Below are positions 18,228-27,398 of a DNA stretch of 64,000 bases, one piece after another (position 1 is the first letter of the stretch; every line of letters begins with the position of its first letter). The stretch is taken from contig JAFLBB010000011.1 of assembly GCA_017304135.1 (NCBI GenBank), positions 25,872 to 89,871 of the forward strand, read 5' to 3'. The position numbers and the translations under genes are program-made. The notes beneath the pieces were generated by a model, which saw only the letters and a list, made by a program, of their open reading frames with translations, was not told where the DNA came from and searched no databases. The stretch is from Acidobacteriota bacterium (GTDB taxonomy: Bacteria > Acidobacteriota > Terriglobia > Bryobacterales > Bryobacteraceae).

Positions 18228-18731
18228 CTACTTCGGCGCGGGCATCTCTCCTCGGTACCGCGGGCTGGAGAATTGCACCTGGATGCCGTCAGGGTCCTTC
18301 ACGTACACCTGAGGCGCCCGAAATCGAACGCCCAGGGCTTCGGTCAAGATCCGCGGCTTGTGCCCCTGGGCCTCCAACGCTTTCGCGATGCGGTTCGCAT
18401 CGTAGCCCTCGACACCGATGCAGAAGTGATCGATGCCTACCGGCCGGTTCACGCTCATGAGCGCCAGAAAGCCCGAGCCGAGACTGAGGTCCTTCTCCGC
18501 CTGAACGCTTCCGATCACCTCGGCCTGCAGGATTCCCTGATAGAAGGCGCGAGACTGCTCCAGGTTGGTCACCGACAGCGTCACGTGGTTCAGTGTGGCA
18601 GGACGGAATGTCTCTGGTGCGGCTGCGGCTTGCGTGGCGCCGGCAAGCGCGGCCAGGGCGCTGACCAGTTCACGGCGGCTGAGCAGGCCCCTCTCGAACC
18701 GCGACACCAGGGTCTCAATGGTGTGCCTCAC
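18228..18731 (-). CDS. VOC (glyoxalase/dioxygenase) superfamily protein
   Basis: A 167-residue protein with one vicinal-oxygen-chelate module. An N-terminal RR and hydrophobic stretch (LLSRRELVSALAALAG) suggests export. First metal His is in NHVTLSV (His49) and the second in DHFCIGVEG. The usual third ligand, Glu in D-P-D-G-x-x-V-E, is Gln here (DPDGIQVQF), so metal binding may be altered. GAGGAG lies 6 bases before the ATG, and the gene starts 22 bases after the GH127 gene. It is thus the last gene of the TonB receptor-GH127 operon. Substrate not predictable. Confidence 0.8.
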   Translation of the reverse strand: MRHTIETLVSRFERGLLSRRELVSALAALAGATQAAAAPETFRPATLNHVTLSVTNLEQSRAFYQGILQAEVIGSVQAEKDLSLGSGFLALMSVNRPVGIDHFCIGVEGYDANRIAKALEAQGHKPRILTEALGVRFRAPQVYVKDPDGIQVQFSSPRYRGEMPAPK

Positions 18732-18753
18732 ATCGTCTCCTCGGCTGGCCTCC

Positions 18754-20754
18754 TCACCGGGCCAGGGAAAGCCACACGCTCATGTACGGCACGCCGCGGT
18801 TGTTCCAGGCATAGTAGGGAATGAGCCGCAGAGGAACGCTTTCCGGTCTGCCCGCCCGGAGCGGCCGGTAGAGCTGGTTGCTCCACTCGCCTTGCCTGAC
18901 CAGGCGGCCCTCACCTTCAATCACAGTGACCCCGCCGAGAAGTGAAGGGTCGTGGCGGGCCGTGAGCTTGGCATTCACCGGCAAGGCTATGTCGGCTGGC
19001 TTGATGCCCGCGGGCAGGTCGAATGACTCGAGCGCATAAACCACCGGCCCGCGCGCCACGGCCACCTGGTTACGGGCTTCCTCCACTTTCGGATTGGCCT
19101 CCAGAAGGCGCGGCTCCATGGGTAGGGCGAGTTCGATGGTGTCGCCCGCCTTCCATATACGGCTCACCTCGGCGTAGGCGCCCGACCGGACGGCGGTGTT
19201 GGCGGCGCTGCCGTTCACCTTCAGCGTCGCGCTCTCGGCCCAGGCCGGAATGCGCAGGCGCACGGCCAGGGCTTGCGTCGTGCCTTGTTGGAATGTGAAC
19301 TTGATCTGCCCCTGCCACGGATAGTCTGTTTGCTGCACCAGGTCGACGACGGCGCCCGAAGGCAGCTTCGTCTTCAGCGTATTGCTGCCGTAGAAATGCA
19401 CCCACACGGCGTTGTCCGACCAGCCATAGGCCCAGCCGGCCAACTCCGCCACCGTGCGCGCCACGTTCGGCGGGCAGCAGAAGCAGTAAGGTGCACCAGG
19501 GGTCGTGGTTGCCGGCCAGCGATCCCAACTGTCGTTGCGAAGAAGCCGGTCCTCCTTGCCGTCGCGGCGCAGCACGTTGGCATAGCAATATGTCGTACCA
19601 TCCAGACCCCAGCCGGAAAGGAAGGTGTTGTAGAGAACCTGCTCCACCACATCGGCATAGCGGGCTTCGCCGGAAACGCCGAGCATGCGCCAGCTCCACA
19701 TGGCATGGGCGATGTTGGCGCAGGTTTCGTTGTAAGCGATGGAGTTGGGAAGCTGGTAGCGGAATCCGAACGCTTCGTGAACAGGATCGCCGCGGAAGGA
19801 GACGCCGTTGTTGATGGCGGCGATCCCCCCGGTGACGTACATCTTGCGGTAGCTGACGTCTTCCCACAACCGGACGAGAGCAGTCCACAATTCGGCTTCG
19901 CCGGTCTCAGCGTACACGTCCGTCGCTCCGGCCCACAGGTAGGGTCCGGTCACGGAGTGGCCCACGGCTTCGGTTTCCTCGCGCATCGGAATGCGAGCCT
20001 GATTCTGGTCGGTGCCGCCAGGGCGCGCTCCCCGCATGAGTGTGTAGATGTGGGCCAGGTCGAGGTGCTTGGGATCGCCCGTCAGGCGGTACAGCTCGAC
20101 CAACCCCATCACCTGCGAGGGGTTGAAATCGAAATGCACGAGTTCAGGCGGACGCGGCTTGAAGACGCCATAGAGATAGTCCGCTGTCTTGCGGGCCACG
20201 GCAAGAAAGTTGTCCTTGCCCGTGATGCGCTTGTGGATGCACGCGGCCGTGATCAGGTGGCCCATGTTGTACAGCTCGTGGTAGCGCAGGCTGCCCCAGC
20301 GCTTCTTCGAGGTGAGTTGCGTTTGGGTGCCGATGTAGCCTTCCGGCGTCTGCGCTTTGGCGATGATCGAGATGGCCTCGTCCATCTGCCGGTCCAGGTT
20401 CGGATCCTTGGTATGGAGCCACACCGCGGCCATCGTCTCGATCACCTTGTAGACATCGCCATCGCTCCAGTCGTTGCCGTGGAACTCTCCCTTCTCGAGG
20501 CCGGCGGCGATCTTCAGATTGACCAGATTGGCGGAGTTGCCCGAATCCTGCATGGTCTTCCAAAGCCCGGGAACGCTCTTTTCGGTGACCGTCCGGAAAC
20601 GGTCACCCCAAAAGCCATCCGTCCACCGCACGGCGTCGAGGTCAAACGTCTTCACCTTCACATGCGGGCTCGCCGAGGTGTCGATGACACCGCGATTGCG
20701 TGTCTGAGCCGCCAAGGCAAGGGCCGAGAGCAAAACCAGCAGAATGATCCGCAT
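18754..20754 (-). CDS. GH127 family glycoside hydrolase (beta-L-arabinofuranosidase type), copy A
   Basis: A 666-residue exported enzyme (signal IILLVLLSALALAAQ). GH127 (formerly DUF1680) includes the Bifidobacterium enzyme HypBA1, which removes beta-L-arabinofuranose using a cysteine nucleophile held by zinc through one Glu and three Cys. All four are present here: NETCANI gives Glu343 and Cys345, and CFCCPPN gives Cys426-Cys427. Other family blocks are WTDGFWGDRF, NDWSDGDVYK, YNMGHL and the C-terminal VPLRLIPYYAWNNRG. It follows the TonB receptor gene by 15 bases, so the receptor may import the substrate. GH127 members vary in specificity. Confidence 0.9.
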   Translation of the reverse strand: MRIILLVLLSALALAAQTRNRGVIDTSASPHVKVKTFDLDAVRWTDGFWGDRFRTVTEKSVPGLWKTMQDSGNSANLVNLKIAAGLEKGEFHGNDWSDGDVYKVIETMAAVWLHTKDPNLDRQMDEAISIIAKAQTPEGYIGTQTQLTSKKRWGSLRYHELYNMGHLITAACIHKRITGKDNFLAVARKTADYLYGVFKPRPPELVHFDFNPSQVMGLVELYRLTGDPKHLDLAHIYTLMRGARPGGTDQNQARIPMREETEAVGHSVTGPYLWAGATDVYAETGEAELWTALVRLWEDVSYRKMYVTGGIAAINNGVSFRGDPVHEAFGFRYQLPNSIAYNETCANIAHAMWSWRMLGVSGEARYADVVEQVLYNTFLSGWGLDGTTYCYANVLRRDGKEDRLLRNDSWDRWPATTTPGAPYCFCCPPNVARTVAELAGWAYGWSDNAVWVHFYGSNTLKTKLPSGAVVDLVQQTDYPWQGQIKFTFQQGTTQALAVRLRIPAWAESATLKVNGSAANTAVRSGAYAEVSRIWKAGDTIELALPMEPRLLEANPKVEEARNQVAVARGPVVYALESFDLPAGIKPADIALPVNAKLTARHDPSLLGGVTVIEGEGRLVRQGEWSNQLYRPLRAGRPESVPLRLIPYYAWNNRGVPYMSVWLSLAR

Positions 20755-20769
20755 GGCGCAGCCTCCTCC

Positions 20770-23700
20770 TCAGAAGTTGACCTTCAGTCCGACTTGGATG
20801 ATACGGGCGGAACCGGCCGTGGTGATCGTGCCGAATGCGGGACTTCCCAGGGCCGTGGCCGGCAATCCGAAGTTCGTATTGTTGAAGGCGTTGAACGATT
20901 CGCCCCGCAACTGGGCGCGAACCCGCTCGGTGATCGTGATGTTCTTGAGCAGGGACAGGTCGAAGTTGATGTTGGCCGGGCCGCGAACGTCAGGCAGTGT
21001 GCGCCCCAGGTTGCCGAACGTGTAGGGGTCGGGCTGCGTGAATGCCGAGGTGTCGAAGTACCGGTTGAGGCGGTCCACCACCGGGCCGGATAGTTTGGCG
21101 CTCACGCCCGTGGAATTGGGCCGCGAACCGCCGCCGTAGGAGTTGGTGTTGTTGACCTGCGTGCTGAGAGTGAGCGGGATGCCGCTTTGGAAAGAAGCGA
21201 TGCCGTTTACCTGCCAGCCACCAAGGATCATGTTGGCGACGGCAGGCATAGCGGAGCCGATGGCCTTGCCACGCCCGATGGGCAGTTCGTAACCGGCGGC
21301 GATGGTCAGACGCTGCGGGCCCTGCTGGGAGTTGAGGCTGCGCTCGGAACGGCGGTCGTTGTTGTTCTGGAAGTTGGGCACATCACCGATCCAGGCAATC
21401 CGGCTTCCCGGCGCGCCGTCGTCGATCATTTTATTGAAGGTATAGCTGATCAGGAAGTTCAGCCCGTGCGAGAAGCGTTTGTCGGCGCGGATCTCTACGG
21501 CGTGGAAGGTGGAACTGCCCGAGGTGGAGCCGATCGTGCTCACTCCGGTGTAGTGCGGATAGGGACGCAACAGCTGACCATAGGTCGTGGTGGCCGCGCC
21601 CAGAGCTTGCGCCGCTGGAATCGCGCCGCGGAACGGGTTTGCCACCACGCGCTGTAGGTCGGTCCTGAGGGAAAGAAACTGATCGGGCAACTGGTTGTAC
21701 TGGAGATTCTGCCAGAGGTGAGTTCCCTTGCTGCCGGCATAGGCCATGTCGAGACCAATGTCGCCGGGAAGTTGGCGCTGGATGCTGAAATTCCAGTGCT
21801 GCATATAGAGGCCCTTCTGATCCCGGTCGGGAGCGCTGATGGCGCCGCCAATGTTGGTGAGTAACCCGAGGCTGGAACCGGTCGGGGCGATGAACCCGTT
21901 GGGGAACGGATCGGAATAGTAAGAGACGATGTTCACGCCATCGGCGCTGGCCACATGAGGAGTCGTTGAAGAAAAGCCCGTCTGGCCAAGCTGATTGAAA
22001 TCCCACCCCGTGCGCGGCGCGAAGAAGATGCCATAACCGCCGCGGACCACCGTCATGTCATTCACCTGGTAGGCGAAGCCGAATCGCGGCGAGAAGTTGT
22101 GATTCACCGCCGCCTGTTCCCGCGGGATGCCGCCCACGTTTACAAAGCCCAAGCCGCCGCGCAGCGGACCGACGCCGGCAACCTGCAGCGGAACGGGGCT
22201 GGTGTAGTCGAGGATGTTCAGCCTGTCGTAGCGGTCGGTGCGGAGATTCTCGATCTCGAAGCGAAGCCCGAGGTTGAGAGTCAGTTTCGGGGTGAGCTTG
22301 TAATCGTCCTGAACAAACGCGCCGTAGTAGTAGCTCTGGATGTCCTGCGTGGCGTTGCTCTGCGCGTTCCCCGCGCCGGCCAGGCCCAGCAGAAAGCTGG
22401 CCACACTGTGGCCGGCCGTGGCGCTGCCCTGCAACGGGTTTGGCCCCTGCGTCAGCCCAGGGCTGAACGTGAAGCTGGGCAGGTTCGGCCGGTAGCCGCC
22501 GGAGCGGAACAGCCGGCCCTCAAACCCCGCCTTCCCCACATGCTTGCCACGCGTGTGCGTGACGTCGCTTTGCGCCGTGTAGGCGTTGGAGACGTTGTTG
22601 ATGATCGTCGTGTTGACCGGACCAATGCTGCTCGTGCCGAAGCCAATGTTGCTCACTGAATAGCCGTTCACCGTGATGGAAGGAAACACGGGCGCGGCCT
22701 GGGCGTCGCGGAAATACTTGGGGAAGCCCAATTGCGTGGAGTCAAAGTTGGTGTCAAAGGGGTTGTTGTAATCCCGCAGGCGCGTCCAGCCCACGCGGAA
22801 CGTGGCGAACGTTGTTGGCGAAAACGAGTGCGTATCGTTGATAGCCAGATTGCGCTGCGTGAACAACTGCGGCCCCGACGACGGATTTGCGCTGGCGCTG
22901 TTGAAGATGGTGGGCGGAGTCACTTCGGATTCGTTCCAGGAGAACCTGCCGAAGATGCGGTTGGCGTTGTTGAACGTGTGGTCAACACGCATATTGAGCT
23001 GGTTCACCATGTACTTCTCAGGCTGGTTGCTGATGAAATTGTTGATCAGTGTTCCCGCATCGCCAGGCAGGTTCGGCTCCATCCAGTGGGGCAGGATGTT
23101 TCGGCTGACCGTGTTGAACCGGCTGGAGGGAATCTTGTTGCCCGGAAACGCCTGGCGCTGGAAGCCGGTTCCCACCTGGGCCGCGGTGAGTGGATCGAAA
23201 ATCTCGATGAGCCGTCCGTTCTGTGCCAGCGTGCGGCTGAAATCGCCCAATCGCTGGTCGGCGGTGGGTACCGAGAGGAGGAAGGTCCGCCCTGTTGTGC
23301 GGCGCAGCCCTTCATAGTTGGCAAAGTAGAAGGTCTTGTCCTTGCGCAGCGGCCCGCCCACGCTGGCGCCGAACTGGTTGAACCGGAACGGCGGCTTGGC
23401 CTGCGCCGTGCGGTTGTTGAGCCAGGAGTTGGAGTCGAGCGCATCGTTGCGGAGGAAGTTGTAGACCGTGCCGTGGATCTGGTTGGTGCCGCTCTTCATC
23501 ACCACATTCACCACGCCGCCGGCCGTGCGGCCGAATTCCGCCGCCATGTTGTTGGTCTTCACCTCGAACTCTTGCACGGCATCAATCGAAGGGACCACCG
23601 TGAATTGGTTGTACTGCGGCGAAGTGCTCGGGATGCCATCCAGAAGAACTTCGTTCGCCATCGCCGGCCCGCCGTTGATGGAGAGATTTGAGAGCGGGAT

Positions 23701-24216
23701 GTTGTTGCCTGGCAGTGAGGTGCGGCGGTAGGCCTGCGTGCCCGGCGCGAGGAAGATCAGATCAAACGGATTGCGCCCGTTCAGAGGCAACTCGACGATC
23801 TTGCGATTGTCCACCACCGAACGCAGCGACGACTCGCCTGTTTGCAGCAGAGGCAAGTCAGCCGTCACCGAGACCGATTCACTCACGCTTCCCAGCGGCA
23901 TGGTGAAGTCGAGCCGGACCGTCGTGTTCACGCTGAGCGTGATGCCGGAACGCTCCGCCGTGCGGAAGCCCTCCTTTTGAACCGTCACAGAGTAGGAGCC
24001 CGGCTCCAGCAAGGGCACAGAGTAGTTGCCTGACTCGTTGCTCGCCGTTTGTCGAATGACACCGGTGGCGGTGTTTCTGGCAACGACGCTGGCGTTGGGG
24101 ACAGCGGCGCCGGCGGGGTCGGTGACGATTCCCGTAATTTGACCGGCCGTGGTCTGGGCCATTGCAGAGATGGGGGCGAGGCTGAGTGCCAGGAAGGCGA
24201 GGGTGCGAGCAGACAT
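20770..24216 (-). CDS. Oar-like TonB-dependent receptor of the GH127 locus
   Basis: An outer-membrane receptor of 1148 residues. The ATG at 24216 is preferred to the upstream in-frame start at 24267, because AAAGGAG (24226-24232 region) precedes it and it opens a signal peptide (SARTLAFLALSLAPISAMAQ). The carboxypeptidase-regulatory-like domain follows (GQITGIVTDPAGAAVPNASV ... LEPGSYSVTVQKEGF). Next come a plug region (NNMAAEFGRTAGGVVNVVMKSG), a long barrel and a C-terminal aromatic (VGLKVNF). It heads a minus-strand operon with a GH127 enzyme and a VOC protein, and has its own strong promoter. Likely cargo is an arabinose-containing oligosaccharide; this is inferred from the neighbours. Confidence 0.9.
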   Translation of the reverse strand: MSARTLAFLALSLAPISAMAQTTAGQITGIVTDPAGAAVPNASVVARNTATGVIRQTASNESGNYSVPLLEPGSYSVTVQKEGFRTAERSGITLSVNTTVRLDFTMPLGSVSESVSVTADLPLLQTGESSLRSVVDNRKIVELPLNGRNPFDLIFLAPGTQAYRRTSLPGNNIPLSNLSINGGPAMANEVLLDGIPSTSPQYNQFTVVPSIDAVQEFEVKTNNMAAEFGRTAGGVVNVVMKSGTNQIHGTVYNFLRNDALDSNSWLNNRTAQAKPPFRFNQFGASVGGPLRKDKTFYFANYEGLRRTTGRTFLLSVPTADQRLGDFSRTLAQNGRLIEIFDPLTAAQVGTGFQRQAFPGNKIPSSRFNTVSRNILPHWMEPNLPGDAGTLINNFISNQPEKYMVNQLNMRVDHTFNNANRIFGRFSWNESEVTPPTIFNSASANPSSGPQLFTQRNLAINDTHSFSPTTFATFRVGWTRLRDYNNPFDTNFDSTQLGFPKYFRDAQAAPVFPSITVNGYSVSNIGFGTSSIGPVNTTIINNVSNAYTAQSDVTHTRGKHVGKAGFEGRLFRSGGYRPNLPSFTFSPGLTQGPNPLQGSATAGHSVASFLLGLAGAGNAQSNATQDIQSYYYGAFVQDDYKLTPKLTLNLGLRFEIENLRTDRYDRLNILDYTSPVPLQVAGVGPLRGGLGFVNVGGIPREQAAVNHNFSPRFGFAYQVNDMTVVRGGYGIFFAPRTGWDFNQLGQTGFSSTTPHVASADGVNIVSYYSDPFPNGFIAPTGSSLGLLTNIGGAISAPDRDQKGLYMQHWNFSIQRQLPGDIGLDMAYAGSKGTHLWQNLQYNQLPDQFLSLRTDLQRVVANPFRGAIPAAQALGAATTTYGQLLRPYPHYTGVSTIGSTSGSSTFHAVEIRADKRFSHGLNFLISYTFNKMIDDGAPGSRIAWIGDVPNFQNNNDRRSERSLNSQQGPQRLTIAAGYELPIGRGKAIGSAMPAVANMILGGWQVNGIASFQSGIPLTLSTQVNNTNSYGGGSRPNSTGVSAKLSGPVVDRLNRYFDTSAFTQPDPYTFGNLGRTLPDVRGPANINFDLSLLKNITITERVRAQLRGESFNAFNNTNFGLPATALGSPAFGTITTAGSARIIQVGLKVNF

Positions 24217-24234
24217 GGCGCGAGGCTCCTTTCG

Positions 24235-24250
24235 ATTGGTAGATCCAATA
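24235..24250. promoter_or_regulatory. inverted-repeat operator on the TonB receptor promoter
   Basis: ATTGGTTAGATCCAAT has 5-base arms ATTGG/CCAAT around 6 bases. It overlaps the end of the minus-strand -10 box and the expected transcription start of the TonB receptor operon. Very similar repeats lie on the divergent GH127 promoter (24331-24345) and next to the GntR gene start. Confidence 0.6.
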
Positions 24251-24276
24251 TATTCCCAGGCGGCCACTTCGTCAAC
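24248..24276 (-). promoter_or_regulatory. promoter of the TonB receptor-GH127-VOC operon
   Basis: Read on the minus strand, TTGACG (24276-24271) and TATATT (24253-24248) are exactly 17 bases apart. This is a good sigma70-type promoter, about 25-30 bases upstream of the ATG at 24216. Confidence 0.7.
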
Positions 24277-24303
24277 GGATATTGTTGGAGTTTTTGTTAA
24301 CTA

Positions 24304-24332
24304 TTGACAGGGAACTCCGCCGAATCTAGAAT
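24304..24332 (+). promoter_or_regulatory. promoter of the divergent GH127 operon
   Basis: TTGACA (24304-24309) and TAGAAT (24327-24332) are exactly 17 bases apart. Transcription would begin near 24339, only about 7 bases before the ATG at 24346. The mRNA would be nearly leaderless and the upstream GGAG would not be transcribed. Confidence 0.7.
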
Positions 24333-24345
24333 TGGAGCGACCAAT
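24331..24345. promoter_or_regulatory. inverted-repeat operator on the GH127 operon promoter
   Basis: ATTGG-AGCGA-CCAAT is a clean inverted repeat with a 5-base centre. It contains TGG-N5-CCA, the core of E. coli FadR-type sites. It overlaps the end of the -10 box and runs up to the ATG at 24346. A GntR/FadR-family gene lies in the same transcription unit. Confidence 0.65.
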
Positions 24346-26364
24346 ATGCCAAGTCGCGCGATATCGCTGCCAGTCCTGGCCCTGCTCGCCGTCTCCACTG
24401 CGCATGCCCAGCAGGCCGGCATCACCGGGACAACGGCAAGCCCCCACGCCGTTGTGAAAGCAGTACCCCTCAACGCGGTGCACTGGACCGATGGGTTCTG
24501 GGCTGACCGGGCCACCTTGTGCCGCCGGTCCATGGTCACCGAGATGTGGAAGGTTCTCCAGATTCCCGACAACGGCGCCTCGTTCGACAACTTCCTGATT
24601 GCGGCCGGCCGCAAGCAGGGTCCAAACGGCACCACGGGGTTCGGCGACGGCGACTTCTACAAATGGCTGGAGTCGGTGGCTCACGTCTACGCCTCCACGC
24701 GCGCGCCCGAACTGGACCGGCAGATGGATGAGATCATCGCCATCATCGCGCAAGCGCAGGCAGCCGACGGTTACCTCTCCACCCCCATCCAGATCAGCGG
24801 CAAGCAACGCTGGCAGCGCTTCGGCGACCACGAACTCTACAACATGGGCCACCTGATGACCGCCGCCGCGATTCACCATCGCGCCACTGGAAAGACCACT
24901 CTGCTCGAAGTGGCTCGCAAGAACGCTGACTACCTCTATCGCCTCTTTCAGCCCCGCCCAAAGGAGCTGGCCCACTTCTGCTTCAATCCATCGCAAATTA
25001 TGGGGCTCACCGAACTGTACCGGGCCACCGGCGAAAAGCGCTATCTGGAGCTGGCGGGAATTTTTGTCGACATGCGCGGCTCGCAGCCTGGCGGCTCGGA
25101 CAACCACCAGGCGCGCACTCTGCTGCGGGCGGAAACAGAGGCGCTGGGTCACGCTGTCGTCGGCCCATACCTATGGGCGGGCGCGGCCGACGTTTATATG
25201 GAGACAGGCGAGCCTGCGCTGCGCGAGGCCCTGACCCGTCTCTGGAACAACGTCACCCAGCAGAAGATGTATGTCACCGGCGCCATCGGCGCCGTGCACC
25301 AGAGCGCATCGCACCACAAGGACCTCGTGACCGAGGCCTTCGGCAAGCCGTACGAACTGCCGAGCCGGACTGCTTACAACGAAACCTGCGCCAACATCGC
25401 CAATGCCATGTGGAACTGGCGCATGCTGAGCCTGAGCGGAGACGCGCGGCACGCCGACGTGATGGAGCTGGTCTTCCACAACAGCATGCTTTCGGGTATG
25501 TCGCTCAAGGGCACGGAGTTCTTCTACACGAACGTGCTGCGGCGCCATGGCTCCGACCTGCCCATGATGTGGCTGGATACGCTCGAACGCTGGCCCGACA
25601 CCGCTCCCAGCCGGCATAAGGAGTTGCGCGCGTATTGCTGCCCGCCCAACGTGGTCCGCACCGTGGCTAGCCTGCACGAGTATGCCTACGGCGTTTCCTC
25701 AGGCGCCGTGTGGGTGAACCTGTACGGGGCGAACTCGCTGGAACTCGAACGCCCCGGTGGCGCGAAGTTGAAACTCCGTCAGGAGACGGCTTATCCGTGG
25801 GACGGTAAGATCCGTCTCCTCATCGATCAGCCGGATAAAGGGGAACTGGCGCTGAAGCTGCGCATCCCCGGCTGGAGCGAAGGGGCCGTGCTGAAACTGA
25901 ACGGGGCGGTGCGGCGGCTGGTACTGAAGCCGGGCACATATGCCGAGGTGCGCCGCGTCTGGAAGGCGGGCGACGTTGTGGAACTCGACCTGCCCATGCC
26001 GGTGCGGCTCATCGAGTCCAACCCGTACGTCGAGGAGACGCGTAACCAGGTAGCTGTGGCGCGAGGCCCGGTGGTGTACTGCTTGGAATCACCCGACCTG
26101 CCCGCCGGCGTGCGCGTGTCTGAAATCGCTATCCCCTCGCGCGCCAGGTTCAGCCACAAACATGAGGATCGTCTGCTCAATGGCGTCACCGTGATCGAAG
26201 GAAGTGCCGTCCGCTACGCCGAGGGCGACTGGTCCAATGCGCTGTTCCGTGCCTGGCGTCCGACCAGGTCTCAACATGTATCGGTGCGGCTCATTCCCTA
26301 CTATGCGTGGGCGAATCGAGGGATCTCTCACATGACGGTCTGGATGCCTCGCGCAATGGAGTAA
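24346..26364 (+). CDS. GH127 family glycoside hydrolase, copy B
   Basis: A 672-residue exported enzyme. ATG 24346 begins a signal peptide (RAISLPVLALLAVSTAHAQQ), so the longer TTG-started reading is rejected. The zinc/cysteine catalytic set is complete: NETCANI with Glu346 and Cys348, and YCCPPN with Cys431-Cys432. WTDGFWADR, DGDFYKWLE and YNMGHLMTAA match the family. It is the first gene of a plus-strand operon that continues with a sugar symporter 5 bases later. It probably releases L-arabinofuranose or a related sugar that is then imported. It is clearly paralogous to copies A and C but too diverged for a recent duplication. Confidence 0.9.
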   Translation: MPSRAISLPVLALLAVSTAHAQQAGITGTTASPHAVVKAVPLNAVHWTDGFWADRATLCRRSMVTEMWKVLQIPDNGASFDNFLIAAGRKQGPNGTTGFGDGDFYKWLESVAHVYASTRAPELDRQMDEIIAIIAQAQAADGYLSTPIQISGKQRWQRFGDHELYNMGHLMTAAAIHHRATGKTTLLEVARKNADYLYRLFQPRPKELAHFCFNPSQIMGLTELYRATGEKRYLELAGIFVDMRGSQPGGSDNHQARTLLRAETEALGHAVVGPYLWAGAADVYMETGEPALREALTRLWNNVTQQKMYVTGAIGAVHQSASHHKDLVTEAFGKPYELPSRTAYNETCANIANAMWNWRMLSLSGDARHADVMELVFHNSMLSGMSLKGTEFFYTNVLRRHGSDLPMMWLDTLERWPDTAPSRHKELRAYCCPPNVVRTVASLHEYAYGVSSGAVWVNLYGANSLELERPGGAKLKLRQETAYPWDGKIRLLIDQPDKGELALKLRIPGWSEGAVLKLNGAVRRLVLKPGTYAEVRRVWKAGDVVELDLPMPVRLIESNPYVEETRNQVAVARGPVVYCLESPDLPAGVRVSEIAIPSRARFSHKHEDRLLNGVTVIEGSAVRYAEGDWSNALFRAWRPTRSQHVSVRLIPYYAWANRGISHMTVWMPRAME

Positions 26365-26369
26365 CGAAA

Positions 26370-27389
26370 ATGAATGACTCCTACCTTCCCTTCGTTCTCG
26401 TCCTCATGGCAAGTTTCTTCCAGGGGACGTTTGGCTTGGGGATGAAGAAGACGAGCCCGCTGGCATGGGAGGTCTGGTGGTTCCTCTACGCCGCCGTGGG
26501 CATGGTGGCCGTTCCCTGCATATGGGCGAGCCTGGTCGTGCCGTCGCTTGGCACGGCGATCACGACGGCCGGTGCAACCCCGGTGGCTCTTGCCGCTTTC
26601 TTCGGTTTCCTGTGGGGCGTCGGAGGAATCCTGTTCGGCCTTAGCGTCTCCTATGTCGGAATCTCGCTCACCTATGGCATCGTGATGGGGCTGGCCGGTT
26701 CGGTAGGATCCCTGGTTCCGCTGGTGCAAGGCGGCGGCTTGGGCGGCCCAGCCGCACCCTACGTACTGGCTGGCGTTGGCGTGATGATCGCTGGAGTTGC
26801 CGTGGTTGCCTGGGCCGGCATGCAGCGCGACCGGGTAGTCGAGGTGCAAGGCGTCACGCGCGGCAGGCAGTTTCGTCTCGGCATGCTCATCGCCGTGCTC
26901 AGCGGCGTGTTGTCAGCCTTACTCAACGTCGGTTTCGCCAATGCCGCGCCGGTGGCGCGTGCCGCTGAGATGGGCGGCGCCAACGCTCGCAACGCCAGCC
27001 TCGCCGCCTGGGTGGTTGTGTTGGGCGGAGCGTTCGTCATGAACGCCTCCTACTGTCTCATGCTGCTGATACGAGGCCGCAAGTTGCGGGTTCCGCGCGC
27101 AGAGGGAAGCGCGGCGGTAGCTGCCGGATGGGCGGTGCTGACCGGAGTGCTCTGGTTCGCCGCGCTCGGCGTTTACGGTCAGGGCGCCTCTCTGATGGGA
27201 TCCCTCGGTCCGGTGATCGGCTGGCCCATGCTGCTTGGGCTGGCGCTCATCATTAGCAACCTCTGGGCAATTCACGCCGGGGAATGGATGGGCGCGCCAG
27301 GCCCCATGCGCCTCATGTTTGCGGGCGTAGCGATCCTGATCGTGGCATGCGCGCTGTTGGGTTATTCGAACGGGCTGCAGGGATCTTGA
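26370..27389 (+). CDS. RhaT-family L-rhamnose/proton symporter-like protein
   Basis: A 339-residue inner-membrane protein with about ten hydrophobic segments. It resembles the RhaT family: start PFVLVLMASFFQGTFGLGMKK, then WEVWWFLYAAVGMVAVPCIW, WGVGGILFGLSVSYVGISL, and internal VLSGVLSALLNVGFANAAP. ATG 26370 is taken as start, with GGAG 8 bases upstream; the longer frame begins inside the GH127 gene. It is placed between a glycosidase and an aldehyde dehydrogenase. Its job is probably uptake of the monosaccharide freed by GH127, L-rhamnose or L-arabinose; the sequence does not decide which. Confidence 0.85.
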   Translation: MNDSYLPFVLVLMASFFQGTFGLGMKKTSPLAWEVWWFLYAAVGMVAVPCIWASLVVPSLGTAITTAGATPVALAAFFGFLWGVGGILFGLSVSYVGISLTYGIVMGLAGSVGSLVPLVQGGGLGGPAAPYVLAGVGVMIAGVAVVAWAGMQRDRVVEVQGVTRGRQFRLGMLIAVLSGVLSALLNVGFANAAPVARAAEMGGANARNASLAAWVVVLGGAFVMNASYCLMLLIRGRKLRVPRAEGSAAVAAGWAVLTGVLWFAALGVYGQGASLMGSLGPVIGWPMLLGLALIISNLWAIHAGEWMGAPGPMRLMFAGVAILIVACALLGYSNGLQGS

Positions 27390-27398
27390 GGAGCAACC